In this document: piece after piece, positions 55,092 through 64,000 of the stretch | Layout: each line of letters begins with the position of its first letter | Position numbering within the stretch: position 1 is the first letter of the stretch | Assembly: GCF_004122095.1 (NCBI RefSeq) | Contig: NZ_SAWZ01000002.1 | Span: 705,647 to 769,646, forward strand | Length of the DNA: 64,000 nucleotides | Reading direction: 5' to 3' | Origin: Pseudoxanthomonas composti | GTDB taxonomy: Bacteria > Pseudomonadota > Gammaproteobacteria > Xanthomonadales > Xanthomonadaceae | Translations under genes and position numbers: made by a program | The notes under the pieces: model-generated | What the model saw: the letters and a program-made list of their open reading frames with translations, nothing else | The model's database searches: none | What the model was told of the DNA's origin: nothing

Positions 55092-58000
55092 TCAAACCAA
55101 TGAAGCAACCAACTGCGGATGCTGGTACCTCTCATGGATCGGAAATACACTGACATCTGACTCGTGCGTACGGAAGCCGGCCATCGCAGAGATCAAATGA
55201 TTCAGGTCACGCGAATGTTGCCTGGGAAGGCCAGCGCCGCCGTGACTGTATCGTTTTTGGAGGCGAGCCACCGCAATCTCATTTCCAAGCACCCGATGCT
55301 TTTGCCAGGCTCCCATTGACGGCAGAACGTCCATCCGCACTCCATCGACGCCCATCGCGCTAGGCGGCAGACTCATTGCCCGCAACGAGCCCGACCGCCG
55401 CTGCTGCTGGCTCTGCCAAGTGCTGGTGAATGTCGGGTCGAGCGCCGAGCGCTGACTTGACGTCAATGTCGTCTGCCCTTGCGAGGGCATCGTCATCCCT
55501 GACATGGCCGTGACCAGGGCCTGGACGTCGCTGGAGCGCAAAACCATACCGCCATCGTCGACGTAAAATTCCTCGATCTGGTGCTGGGCACCCGAATACC
55601 AGTTCTTGATAGTCAGCTTATCGCTCGTCCCGATGATGGATACCTCCAGATCGTTACCTCCCGATGGGCGACGGAACCACAATTGATCGAAAGTCACTCC
55701 AGTGAGGAACCTGGCAGTGTCTACGTTGCCGGATGTCGTGTCGTTGTCGACCACCGTGTCCACACCATAGGTGCGTGCCATCAGATAGGTATCATTTCCA
55801 GCAGCGCCCGTCAGGGTGTCGCCCCCCTGCTTGCCTTCCAACGTGTCATCACCGGCGAGCCCCGAGAGCGCATTGTTGCCGCTATTGCCGATCAAAAGAT
55901 TTGCGGAGGCATTTCCGGTGCCATTGATCGCCGACTTCCCGGTCAAGGTCAGGTTCTCGAGATTTGCGCTCAAGGTATAGGTGACTGCGGAGAGTACGGA
56001 ATCGACGCCCTCATTCGCCGACTCGGTCACCTTGTCCCCGGTGGCGCCAACCACGTAGACGTCATCACCCGATCCGCCGATCATGGTGTCGTTACCACTT
56101 CCGCCGTCCAGATAGTCGTTACCGGCATAGCCTCGGAGTGTATTGGCGCCACTGTTGCCAGTCAGTACGTTATCGAGCTCGTTGCCGTTTCCGCTGAGGC
56201 CGCTGGACCCTGTGAGCACGAGATTCTCGATCTCACTGCCCAGCGTGTAAGTCAAGGAGGAACGAACCGTGTCGACGCCTTCATGCTCCTCCTCTCGCAC
56301 TTCATCGCCGGAGCTTCCCACAACGTAAGTGTCATCACCATCGCCACCGTACATGTAGTCATCGCCACCGCCGCCATCGAGCGTGTCGTTTCCAAGGCCG
56401 CCGTCCAACTCGTCACTGCCGTTGTTACCCAGCAACGTATCGTTGCCGGCACCACCCACGAGATAATTCGCATCACCATTCCCGGTCAGGGTATTGTCGA
56501 GCCCGTTCCCATATGCATTTTCTGCAGAACCAGTAAGCGTAAGCTTTTCGACATTTTCAGGAAGGTCGTAACTGATCGATGCATTGATCAGGTCGCTTCC
56601 CTCACCCGCTTCTTCAATGATCACGTCTCCGAAATGGTTCACCGTATAGATGTCATCTCCTGCCCCGCCGACGAGCATGTCTGCGGCACTGGTGCCTGTC
56701 AGGGTATCGTTGCCGCTAGTACCCTGGACGACGTTCACGACCGACACGGTCAATGTCAATCTCGCAGAAGCACCGTAAGCATCTGTCGCGGTGACAGTGA
56801 TATGGCCTTCAGGCGCGCCAGCTGGCGGCGTGCCCCGGAAAGTCCTCGTTTCCGGATCGAAACTCAGCCAGGAGGGAAGCGAAGTGGTGGAGTACGCCAG
56901 GGAGGTGACATCTTCGTCGGAAAAGGCGCCTGCCGGCAAGATATACGTGAACGACTGTCCCGCGGGCGCCGCCGCTCGCAGGCTCCAGGAGTTCGTCACC
57001 GGAGCCCTGTTTCGCAGCGCCTCGACGGTCAGGCCGGTTCGGTATCCGGTCTCATTGTAGAAGGCGAACTGATCAATGACTCCGGAGAGCGCGTCGACGC
57101 CCCCGACCTCCTTCCAGTAAGCCTGGATCTTGATGGAATCACTTGCCACGTTTTTAAACGTGATTACCAGGTCATTCCCCTCACGCGTCCAGACCACATC
57201 CTCGCTGCTTATGCTGGACCCGAAGCTAAGCGTGTCGATCCCACCGGTATAGAAGAGATCTGACACGTAAACAGTATCGATTCCATCCCCCTTGTTGTAC
57301 GACACTCGATCTGTTCCGGAGTAAAGCTGCAGCCGATCGTTCCCAGCGCCACCGGCGAGCTCGTTGTATCCGGATCCCGCAATTAGCAGGTCGTCACCAT
57401 CATCTCCGTACAAGAAGTCAATCCCGCCGTACGTGTCGCCGCCCGCCCGAATCTCATCGTCGCCAGCGCCGCCCCGCAGCGTGTTCGCGGTGGCGTTACC
57501 GACGAGGAGATTGTTTGCAGCATCACCTTGGAGCGTCACACGCCGCGACAGGCCCTCGTCGAGTTGGAATACCTCCACATTGGTGCCAACCGGAACATAG
57601 AACGTATTGGTATTCGAACTGATCTTCTTGATGACGATCTTGTCGTGTCCACCTGTGGCGGTTTCAACAACGGTGTCCATGTCGTCAATGATGTAAGTGT
57701 CGTCCCCATCTCCGCCGATCAAGGTGTTCGCACCGGCGGCCATCGAGCCGTCCAACTGGTTTTTCCCAGAATCGCCGGTTGCGGTCGTGTCGTTGGATGT
57801 GACCTCGATGTTCTCGACACCCGTCACGTCAGCGAGCGAATAGGAGATCGAAGCGCGCACCGTATCAATCGACGCGTAAGCGCCTGACTCCACGATGACG
57901 TCACCCTTCGAATCGACCACATAAGTATCAGAACCCGCGCTGCCTATCAGCGTATCGTTACCCGCCCCGCCGTCCAGAAGATTATAGGAATAGCCGGAGT

Positions 58001-61000
58001 TGAAATTCGACCCTATGCGAATCGTGTTATCGAGGCTGTTTCCGATCAGTTGGCGATGTACCGGCTTGTTAGTTGCCGACGTATACCAGTAGTTGACCGC
58101 TTCAACCGTCAGGTTCTCGATACTCGTATCAGTCAGGCTGAAGTGATAGTAGTTGGTGTAGACCGTATCGTTACCTTCGCCGGCCAGTTCTTCGACTTCA
58201 CCACTCGACGCACCTGGAACGCTCGGAGTGCTGAGCTGAGACAGATAGTAATAGGTATCATCGCCAACGCCTCCAAGGAACTGATCATTCCCATCCCACG
58301 CCGTCACATGAATCTGATCGTTGCCCTCGTCGCCATGGACGACGTCGCCTCCCTTGCCGTCGTAAAGGACATCGTTCCCCTCATTCCCATGGATGACATC
58401 GTTCCCGTCCCCGCCTTGTATCTGGTCTCCACCTGGTCCGCCGGAAAGCGTGTCGTTCCCGGCACCCCCATCAATGTTGTCTGGGTAGAAGCCGCCAACA
58501 TACGTGTCATCTGCTGAGGTCCCCGTCCAACCCCGCTGGACGAAGTCCGCTACGGTCATGGTGGTACCGTCCGAAAATTCTATGACGTGCGCCGCAGCCC
58601 CATTCTTCAGAAAGCCCTCGAGTATCAACGCGTTCTGGATATCGTTGTTCCAAGCGTTCCCGACCATGAGGTGGAGGTCGTCTCCGGATATCACGTAATT
58701 GCTGACCATCGAGCTGGTGATATCGGTCAGCACGATGCGGTCGATCCCGCTGCCGACGTCACCCAAGCCCTTGATGCGGTCGAATCCGGAATTCAAAGGC
58801 ACGTAGTATGTGTCGTCACCGGAGCCGCCGGTCGCCACGTCGGCACGACCGATCGAACCGTCAGCCGAGAACCGGATCACATCGTTGCCGACGCCTCCCT
58901 GCATGACGTCGCTTCCAAGACCATCCCTCAACGTGTCGTTGCCAGCCCCGCCGTCCAGGAAGTCATTCCCCTCGCCGCCCTCCAGGATGTCGTTTCCATC
59001 GAACCCGTAGAGACGGTCATCCTGGTTCGTGCCGGTCATGGTGTCATCGTTCGAACCACCGGACGCTGGCAAACCCAGCATGACGCCCTGCTCGAAGTCA
59101 CTCCGCGAGTAAACGTAGCCATCAGCCGTGTAGATGGTTGCTTGCTTCTCAGCCGAAAAGAAGCCATTGAGGCTTAGCCGATCTGCTTGGCCAATGACCT
59201 GTACCCACAGATCATCACCATCACGCGTGAAGGCGAGCTCGTTAGAGGCAATGCCATCCTGGAAGAAGACCCTATCCGTCGCACCCGCAGCTTGGCGAAC
59301 CACGTCTACGCCGAAGCCGCGACCGAAGTAGTAGAAATTGGTGCCAGCGCCACCCGATAGATCGTCATTTCCGGTACCGCCGACGATGACATCGTCACCC
59401 GCTCCGCCATTCAATACATCATTTCCCGCATGGCCTTGCAGGTTGTCATTGCCCTCACCACCGGAGAGTTCATCATTGCCGGCATCGCCGCCCAGACTGT
59501 CATCACCTGCGCCGCCGTACAGCACATCGTTGCCGTCCCCGCCGTTGGCAGTATCGTTTCCTTCCCCACCGTCGATGACGTCGCGACCGAGGCCGCCATA
59601 GATCCCATCGTTGCCTCTGCCGGCGTCGACACGGTCGTCGCCGTCGTCCGCATCGATGGTGTCGTTGCCAGCACCGCCGATGATCGTGTCGTTTCCCGCC
59701 TCGCCATCAAGCGTATCGTCCCCATCCCCGCCCTCTAGTACGTCGTCGCCCGTACCACCCGCCAGGCGATCAACCCCGGCGCCGCCAGTCAGATGGTCGT
59801 CGCCGTCACCGGCGTAGAGCGTGTCGTCACCCATGCCTCCCGCCAGGTCGTCTTCGCCGGCCTCACCGAACAGGACGTCATCGCCATCGCCGCCGTCCAG
59901 GCGATCGTTACCGTCACCGCCCTGCAGCTCATCGTCGCCGCTGTCGCCATAGAGACGGTCGTCGCCTTGTCCTCCGAAGACGGTATCGCCATCGGCACCA
60001 CCATAGAGCTGGTCGTCTCCGCCCTGACCCATCAGGTGATCGCTACCTGCACCGCCTCTGAGAATATCGAGCCCGCCATTGGTCTCGGAGTCGCCTTGAT
60101 AATCGCCCCAAAGGACATCATTGCCATCACCCCCGTCAAGAATGTCGCTACCCGCTTCGCCATACAACACATCCGCGCCGCCCCCGCCATCGAGAACATC
60201 GCTGCCTTGGCCGCCGCCAAGAACGTCGTTTCCCAGGCCACCTACCAAGACATCATTGCCTTTCCCGCCCGCTATAAGGTCATTTCCATTTCCACCATCA
60301 AGGAAGTCGCTTCCTTCTCCACCCGAAACTGAGTCATTGCCATCCTCGCCGTAAAGCGAGACGCCAATATCGAAATTCGCGTCAATCTGCTGTTCGAAAT
60401 TGAAATAACTGGGACCTGGGCTAATGCCGTCCGGCTCAGAATCGCTGAAGTAACTCAGCTCATAGGTATGACCATCCACGCGATGGAATCGGTAGCTCCA
60501 CCCTTGGATGTGCGAGGCTCCAGAATAATCAAACGCATCAATCAGGTTGGATACAGCCTCGACACCAAGTTGGCCATCCTTACGCACTATCAGATCCTGA
60601 GTCCGTGTCCAGCCAAAGAAGGACTCGATGTCCCGCCACACAGCGGACTCGTCATGCGGAATCAACCCAGAAGTCCCAATCCGAAAATGGAAGGCGTGTT
60701 CGGCACTAATGAAGTCATCCCCTTCACCACCATAGACAACTGACTCATCGCCGAAATCTGAAATGAAATCAGCACCAGCCCCACCCACGATCTGGTCCTT
60801 ACCGCCTGCCGCGCTGATAATGTCGTCGCCAGATCCGCCATTGAGCGTATCGCCGTCCGAGTTATCGCGACCCAAGATCATGTCACGGTCGTCCCCGCCG
60901 CTCACGTGGACCGTACCAGGCGAACCGGAGCTTGCATTTAAGTAGTCGGATCCGTTGGTACCTACCAGGGTAATACCTTCAAGATTCGGACTGTCGGGAT

Positions 61001-62258
61001 GCTCAGGCAAGGTTATCCCAAGATCACCCTGCTTCCATTTCTCGACCACAATAGTGGCATGGGTCTTTTTATGCAAAAAATAGAGCGAGACGCCGACCCC
61101 TTCACTCTTCCAGATTCTGAATTCGCCATCAGCCGACTCCCAGGCGCCGAGCGATGCATATCGGACGCCACTCCCCACTGAGGATCCAGATATTTCAGAA
61201 CCATTGAATGTTAATTTCCCCAATCCGTCCGAGTCGGAGATAATATCCACGGATCCGTCAGATTCGAAATCCTTCGAAAAGAACTGGTAATCATCAAATC
61301 CCTCACCGCCTTCAAGACGATCACTTCCCGCCTCGCCCACCAACGTATCGTTGCCGTTACCACCGACTAGATGATCAACCCCAATCCAGCCGGACAATTC
61401 ATCATTACCCTCGCCGCCATCGATAAAGTTATAATCACCATTAGTAACCCAAATAAGATCATTGCCAGCCCCGCCCATAAGGAAATTAGACGAAGAGCTG
61501 CTTCCCGTTAGTTGATTATCTTCGTATGTACCAAAATTGAAGTATGAGCCAGGACCAACGCTGATTTTTGAATCTTTACCCAACAAGCTGTCCGCCAGCC
61601 CTCCGAGATATCTCCAAGCAGGATCATCCTTAGTAATATCAGGAATGATGCTCGCCACGAAAGAAATTACTCCGATGAAAACCCCCGCCGCCACACCTGT
61701 GATGCCAAGCATCGGCGCAAACGCGGTAGCAAGAAGCGCCCCAGCAGCCCCAAACACCAGTCCAGCAATCTCTTTTACAAGCTGCTCACCATTTTGATCC
61801 ATCACTGCAGATGCTAGTTTATATGCCGTGTCTGCGTTTCCCACAAATTTCAGTGCAGACGAAAATTTTGCGCGCGGAATGAATTTTGAATAGTTATCTT
61901 CATTTTCTTTCAAGTATTGATTGATTGCCGCCTCAGCATCAATCTGATTTCCATTAAGAATGTTCCATTCCTTTACGGACTGGGCACGTAAGCCAGATAA
62001 TGCTTTCAATGCGATCTCGTTCGCTGGCTTGCCAGCAATGAGGCGCTGAAGCCTTTCAAACTCCATCATCTCGAATTGCTTTTGCTTAATTATCGCCTCT
62101 CTAATGGCCTCGTATTGATCGCGCCCGCCCAGGATCTCTTCTCTCGCCGCCCTCATCGCGTCGTGGTAATTTTTCGTAATCTCACCAGTAGCTTTCGCCA
62201 ACAATTCAAGATTCTCGGATGAAATGCCCAGCTCTTCACCTGATGCGCCATCACTCAT
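55092..62258 (-). CDS. Giant RTX calcium-binding protein with glycine-zipper N-terminus and extended C-terminus
   Basis: 2388 aa, ATG with AAAGGAG six bases upstream. Residues 1-160 are charged helices. Residues 164-207 are hydrophobic with spaced Gly (166, 170; 188, 192, 196). From about 260 there are dozens of GGxGxDxLx nonapeptides, densest around 620-1030 and 1900-2200. Between them are RTX-related beta segments (FGSSISSEDVVWTREGNDLV) and one cadherin/He_PIG-like domain (LPSWLSFDPETRTFRGTPP, about 1800-1890). There is no N-terminal signal. The usual C-terminal type I secretion block ends at residue 2282 (LDPTFTSTWQ), but 106 more residues follow. It would be exported by a type I system (not in the window) and fold with Ca2+ outside. 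Adhesin or toxin cannot be decided. Confidence 0.92.
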   Translation of the reverse strand: MSDGASGEELGISSENLELLAKATGEITKNYHDAMRAAREEILGGRDQYEAIREAIIKQKQFEMMEFERLQRLIAGKPANEIALKALSGLRAQSVKEWNILNGNQIDAEAAINQYLKENEDNYSKFIPRAKFSSALKFVGNADTAYKLASAVMDQNGEQLVKEIAGLVFGAAGALLATAFAPMLGITGVAAGVFIGVISFVASIIPDITKDDPAWRYLGGLADSLLGKDSKISVGPGSYFNFGTYEDNQLTGSSSSSNFLMGGAGNDLIWVTNGDYNFIDGGEGNDELSGWIGVDHLVGGNGNDTLVGEAGSDRLEGGEGFDDYQFFSKDFESDGSVDIISDSDGLGKLTFNGSEISGSSVGSGVRYASLGAWESADGEFRIWKSEGVGVSLYFLHKKTHATIVVEKWKQGDLGITLPEHPDSPNLEGITLVGTNGSDYLNASSGSPGTVHVSGGDDRDMILGRDNSDGDTLNGGSGDDIISAAGGKDQIVGGAGADFISDFGDESVVYGGEGDDFISAEHAFHFRIGTSGLIPHDESAVWRDIESFFGWTRTQDLIVRKDGQLGVEAVSNLIDAFDYSGASHIQGWSYRFHRVDGHTYELSYFSDSEPDGISPGPSYFNFEQQIDANFDIGVSLYGEDGNDSVSGGEGSDFLDGGNGNDLIAGGKGNDVLVGGLGNDVLGGGQGSDVLDGGGGADVLYGEAGSDILDGGDGNDVLWGDYQGDSETNGGLDILRGGAGSDHLMGQGGDDQLYGGADGDTVFGGQGDDRLYGDSGDDELQGGDGNDRLDGGDGDDVLFGEAGEDDLAGGMGDDTLYAGDGDDHLTGGAGVDRLAGGTGDDVLEGGDGDDTLDGEAGNDTIIGGAGNDTIDADDGDDRVDAGRGNDGIYGGLGRDVIDGGEGNDTANGGDGNDVLYGGAGDDSLGGDAGNDELSGGEGNDNLQGHAGNDVLNGGAGDDVIVGGTGNDDLSGGAGTNFYYFGRGFGVDVVRQAAGATDRVFFQDGIASNELAFTRDGDDLWVQVIGQADRLSLNGFFSAEKQATIYTADGYVYSRSDFEQGVMLGLPASGGSNDDTMTGTNQDDRLYGFDGNDILEGGEGNDFLDGGAGNDTLRDGLGSDVMQGGVGNDVIRFSADGSIGRADVATGGSGDDTYYVPLNSGFDRIKGLGDVGSGIDRIVLTDITSSMVSNYVISGDDLHLMVGNAWNNDIQNALILEGFLKNGAAAHVIEFSDGTTMTVADFVQRGWTGTSADDTYVGGFYPDNIDGGAGNDTLSGGPGGDQIQGGDGNDVIHGNEGNDVLYDGKGGDVVHGDEGNDQIHVTAWDGNDQFLGGVGDDTYYYLSQLSTPSVPGASSGEVEELAGEGNDTVYTNYYHFSLTDTSIENLTVEAVNYWYTSATNKPVHRQLIGNSLDNTIRIGSNFNSGYSYNLLDGGAGNDTLIGSAGSDTYVVDSKGDVIVESGAYASIDTVRASISYSLADVTGVENIEVTSNDTTATGDSGKNQLDGSMAAGANTLIGGDGDDTYIIDDMDTVVETATGGHDKIVIKKISSNTNTFYVPVGTNVEVFQLDEGLSRRVTLQGDAANNLLVGNATANTLRGGAGDDEIRAGGDTYGGIDFLYGDDGDDLLIAGSGYNELAGGAGNDRLQLYSGTDRVSYNKGDGIDTVYVSDLFYTGGIDTLSFGSSISSEDVVWTREGNDLVITFKNVASDSIKIQAYWKEVGGVDALSGVIDQFAFYNETGYRTGLTVEALRNRAPVTNSWSLRAAAPAGQSFTYILPAGAFSDEDVTSLAYSTTSLPSWLSFDPETRTFRGTPPAGAPEGHITVTATDAYGASARLTLTVSVVNVVQGTSGNDTLTGTSAADMLVGGAGDDIYTVNHFGDVIIEEAGEGSDLINASISYDLPENVEKLTLTGSAENAYGNGLDNTLTGNGDANYLVGGAGNDTLLGNNGSDELDGGLGNDTLDGGGGDDYMYGGDGDDTYVVGSSGDEVREEEHEGVDTVRSSLTYTLGSEIENLVLTGSSGLSGNGNELDNVLTGNSGANTLRGYAGNDYLDGGSGNDTMIGGSGDDVYVVGATGDKVTESANEGVDSVLSAVTYTLSANLENLTLTGKSAINGTGNASANLLIGNSGNNALSGLAGDDTLEGKQGGDTLTGAAGNDTYLMARTYGVDTVVDNDTTSGNVDTARFLTGVTFDQLWFRRPSGGNDLEVSIIGTSDKLTIKNWYSGAQHQIEEFYVDDGGMVLRSSDVQALVTAMSGMTMPSQGQTTLTSSQRSALDPTFTSTWQSQQQRRSGSLRAMSLPPSAMGVDGVRMDVLPSMGAWQKHRVLGNEIAVARLQKRYSHGGAGLPRQHSRDLNHLISAMAGFRTHESDVSVFPIHERYQHPQLVASLV

Positions 62259-62347
62259 TTGAAACTCCTTTATTAGTTGCTTGAGTTAACGCTTACCATT
62301 ACTTACCACTCCTTGCGAGATGGCAACTTCCCCATAGCGAACTCCGC

Positions 62348-62626
62348 CTATCTCCCGCGCCGCAACACCGTCGTTAAGTACTTGTAGATCACATAGATTA
62401 AAAAAAATGAAGAAAATGACATCATCCCAATGCTTATCCAATAGGTAATCGGCTCAGCTTTTGCGTACACAGGCCGCACGCACGCGCGTCCTGGACAAGG
62501 CGCGACTCCAGTCACAACTGACTCCACGACCACCTCACCGACAGTAAACGAGATCCACGCGAAAGCTGAAGAAATCACAATAAATCCAGGCCAGCTGCGG
62601 ACGACTTTAGTTAATTTTCCGGTCAC
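62348..62626 (-). CDS. Small two-helix membrane protein upstream of RTX gene
   Basis: 92 aa, GTG start with GGAGGGGG six bases upstream. Helices lie at about 12-36 and 61-84, with a short loop holding the only two Cys (APCPGRACVRP), perhaps a disulfide on the outside. The basic tail VLRRGR stays inside. I do not recognise the family. It lies 89 bases before the RTX gene in the same direction, in AT-richer DNA, and could be an immunity or accessory protein for it. Confidence 0.7.
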   Translation of the reverse strand: MTGKLTKVVRSWPGFIVISSAFAWISFTVGEVVVESVVTGVAPCPGRACVRPVYAKAEPITYWISIGMMSFSSFFLIYVIYKYLTTVLRRGR

Positions 62627-62752
62627 TCAGACCCCCTCCAGAGATTAGATGGAGAATGTTACAATTAAATCTTTCTAATTGAAAAACAGCATGACCATCA
62701 ACGCGATGCCATCTTGTTACCCGTGAAATTTATGCCCCCAAGGACTTTCTTG

Positions 62753-63250
62753 CTAGGGTATAATCGATCGCGCGAAATTGATAGGAAGCTTCACGAAAGC
62801 CGCGTATATCAGAGTATTTACAAATATCATGATAACTGGGAAGATCATGAAGGCCGCAAGCCTATTCTTTGCCGCTAACACAAACAGACCGGACCGCCAG
62901 TATCCAGAGGAGGAAAAAATGTAATTCGGAACGAAAACAATTGCCACGACAAGAAGGACAAGGATCCAATTAAAAATTATGAAAGGAGCCTGATAGCGCT
63001 CACCTCTCGTACTTTTCCGGTACTCAATCCCAGCCATTACCATCCAAATTGGGGAGCTGATCCATATGACGATGAACGCATCTTTTAGGAACGAAGCCCC
63101 ACCATTTATTCCGCGAACCCACCTGTATACTGGTATAATCGCTCCGTCAACATCCAAAAATTCCATGGATCCAGCCGGTATTAGTAGTATTACAAGCGCG
63201 ACAAAAACTATATGCAATCCAAGTATCCTTGTGACGCGCGCACTTTCCAC
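62753..63250 (-). CDS. Four-helix membrane protein, possible immunity protein
   Basis: 165 aa, GTG start with AAAGGAGGG six bases upstream, a very strong site. Four hydrophobic helices are seen at about 10-28, 55-75, 89-108 and 131-153. No catalytic or ligand motif was found. Base composition is clearly more AT-rich than the rest of the window. I do not recognise a family. It is the second membrane protein before the RTX gene; small multi-helix proteins next to pore-forming secreted toxins are often immunity proteins, which is inference here. Confidence 0.72.
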   Translation of the reverse strand: MESARVTRILGLHIVFVALVILLIPAGSMEFLDVDGAIIPVYRWVRGINGGASFLKDAFIVIWISSPIWMVMAGIEYRKSTRGERYQAPFIIFNWILVLLVVAIVFVPNYIFSSSGYWRSGLFVLAAKNRLAAFMIFPVIMIFVNTLIYAAFVKLPINFARSIIP

Positions 63251-63329
63251 TAACGCCCTCCTTTACTGAAATAGGTTCCAATTTCGATTATTGTTTAAAA
63301 TCGATACAAAGCACATCAATCAAGCTATC

Positions 63330-63537
63330 TCAAACCACCTCAGCAAGAATTATCCGTAATCCTACGGCCGACCCTGGATTCCTAGCGATCATCCCAGCCG
63401 CGATCATTATCGCTCGCAGCATCTGTTCGCAAGGACCATTCGAACTCTTGCCATTCACCCACAAGCTCGATCTTGTTCGCGAAAGAGCGGCTGTAGACCC
63501 GATTAGCCAGTAGTGCGTAGTCAGTTTCGCTTGTCAT
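63330..63537 (-). pseudogene. Truncated, frameshifted N-terminus of a lipase-like (Mbeg1/DUF2974-type) protein
   Basis: ATG at 63537 with AAGGA seven bases upstream begins a 51-codon frame to TAG at 63382 (MTSETDYALLANRVYSRSFA, then NKIELVGEWQEFEW). This resembles the entry of RTX-associated lipases (YAxLxNRVYxRxxxN). After GWDD the original frame ends, but a neighbouring frame goes on as MIARNPGSAVGLRIILAEVV to TGA at 63330, where intact proteins have a strand leading to the first active-site region. No room is left for the catalytic domain before the next gene. The ribosome site is intact, so a short peptide may still be made. Confidence 0.55.
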
Positions 63538-63569
63538 TTCCTATTCCTTGAGGAGAATTTATAAGTTAA

Positions 63570-64000
63570 TCAGCAACTCGTATTCCATGACTCCACGATC
63601 AACCTGTAGTTATCTGCAGATGTTAGCTTCCTCCGCAATTTCTCCTGCCAAGTCACCAAGTGACCTTCATCCGTTTGGCGCGGACCTGTAAGCAGGTTGC
63701 TTTTCTGACCAAAGTAATTCTTATCCAGCGGCATCAGTACCCAAGCCCCCCCCTTCCGTGACTCATACTGAAGATAGGGCGCCGATGGCCTCCCCAACTC
63801 ATACCACTGCGGACAGGTCAGCACAGTGACTAACAACGTCCAACGCCGCTGTTGGGCGTCATAATCCAGAAGAACCGGTATGTAACTCCCGCTCCATGCC
63901 GGGGACGCCGCCTCCCCTTGCATCGCCGGGACCCGCAATAACGTGTCGCTGGACAACCACTCCGTCGGCCCACCCCAAGCACCTCCCCTCTTGCCTGTCA
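63570..64000 (-). CDS. Unknown protein, 5' end cut off by window edge
   Basis: The frame is open from the right edge to a stop at 63570 (at least 142 aa). A TTG at 63956 could be a start, but upstream codons (GGAWGGPTEWLSSDTLLRVP) continue in the same style, so the gene most likely begins beyond the window. The visible part is hydrophilic: IPVLLDYDAQQRRWTLLVTV, CPQWYELGRPSAPYLQYESR and DKNYFGQKSNLLTGPRQT. I have the impression of a Xanthomonadaceae family of unknown function with the GRPxxPYLxY and NLLTGPR elements, but I cannot name it. It heads the minus-strand cluster. Confidence 0.7.
   Translation of the reverse strand, partial: TGKRGGAWGGPTEWLSSDTLLRVPAMQGEAASPAWSGSYIPVLLDYDAQQRRWTLLVTVLTCPQWYELGRPSAPYLQYESRKGGAWVLMPLDKNYFGQKSNLLTGPRQTDEGHLVTWQEKLRRKLTSADNYRLIVESWNTSC

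Noticed and set aside
55581..57263. 560-codon plus-strand frame opposite the RTX repeats
   Set aside because: Periodic RTX codons (GGxGxD) leave long open frames on the other strand. No ribosome site, no family match.

Overview
The window is 64 kb of high-GC bacterial chromosome. It most likely comes from the Xanthomonadaceae (Stenotrophomonas, Pseudoxanthomonas or Lysobacter type). Four things point there: an efflux operon with the smeU1-V-W-U2-X gene order, seven copies of a 'TGTGGGAGCGGCTTCAGCCG' hairpin repeat between genes, 'GTAGGGTGGACAACGCG' repeats, and many TauE, hemolysin III, PepSY and M1-ABC fusion genes usual for that family. Genus and species cannot be fixed from the sequence alone. 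There is no phage, insertion sequence, CRISPR array or rRNA.

Layout. 0-2.3 kb: a partial thioredoxin-reductase-like flavoprotein, an Rrf2 repressor and a flavodoxin-fold quinone reductase. 2.6-11.7 kb: an RND efflux operon (smeU1, smeV, smeW, smeU2, smeX) with its divergent LysR regulator and a small ORF coupled to smeU1. 12-21.5 kb: tRNA-Leu(TAA), a four-PAS hybrid histidine kinase, a sorbosone-dehydrogenase/DUF2231 pair, a TSUP permease, tRNA-Val(CAC), a hemolysin III protein and an OmpR-type two-component system. 22-23 kb: an MDR-family reductase.

23.3-33.5 kb is one catabolic island. One arm, on the plus strand, holds a TIM-barrel protein, a GMC flavoprotein with an Fe-S cysteine cluster, its small subunit and a DUF1080 protein. 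The other arm, on the minus strand, holds two more TIM-barrel proteins, a Gfo/Idh/MocA dehydrogenase and an MFS carrier. A LacI regulator lies divergently. The same perfect 14-bp palindrome lies in front of both arms. By family knowledge this is a 3-keto-glycoside pathway: oxidise a glycoside at C3, then cleave the ketoglycoside.

34-43.2 kb: a Ser/Thr kinase with a C-terminal TPR-like region overlaps an ECF sigma gene. Five roughly 120-bp tandem repeats follow, then an autotransporter with a (Thr-Pro)21 linker, then a DUF6065-cupin fusion whose metal ligands look lost. 43.4-54 kb: three small NTF2-like or exported proteins, a membrane protein, an ABC ATPase with a permease/M1-peptidase fusion, and a DUF3649-PepSY-DUF3325 iron-type operon behind a Fur-box-like site. 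tRNA-Gly(GCC) is at 54.3 kb.

55-64 kb, all on the minus strand, is the most unusual part. It encodes a 2388-residue RTX protein with an N-terminal glycine-zipper hydrophobic region and an apparently doubled C-terminal secretion module. Upstream of it are two small membrane proteins, a frameshifted lipase-like remnant and a partial unknown gene. From about 61 kb the DNA is visibly richer in A+T than the rest. The membrane proteins are candidates for immunity factors, which makes this the best candidate for an undescribed antagonism or adhesion locus.
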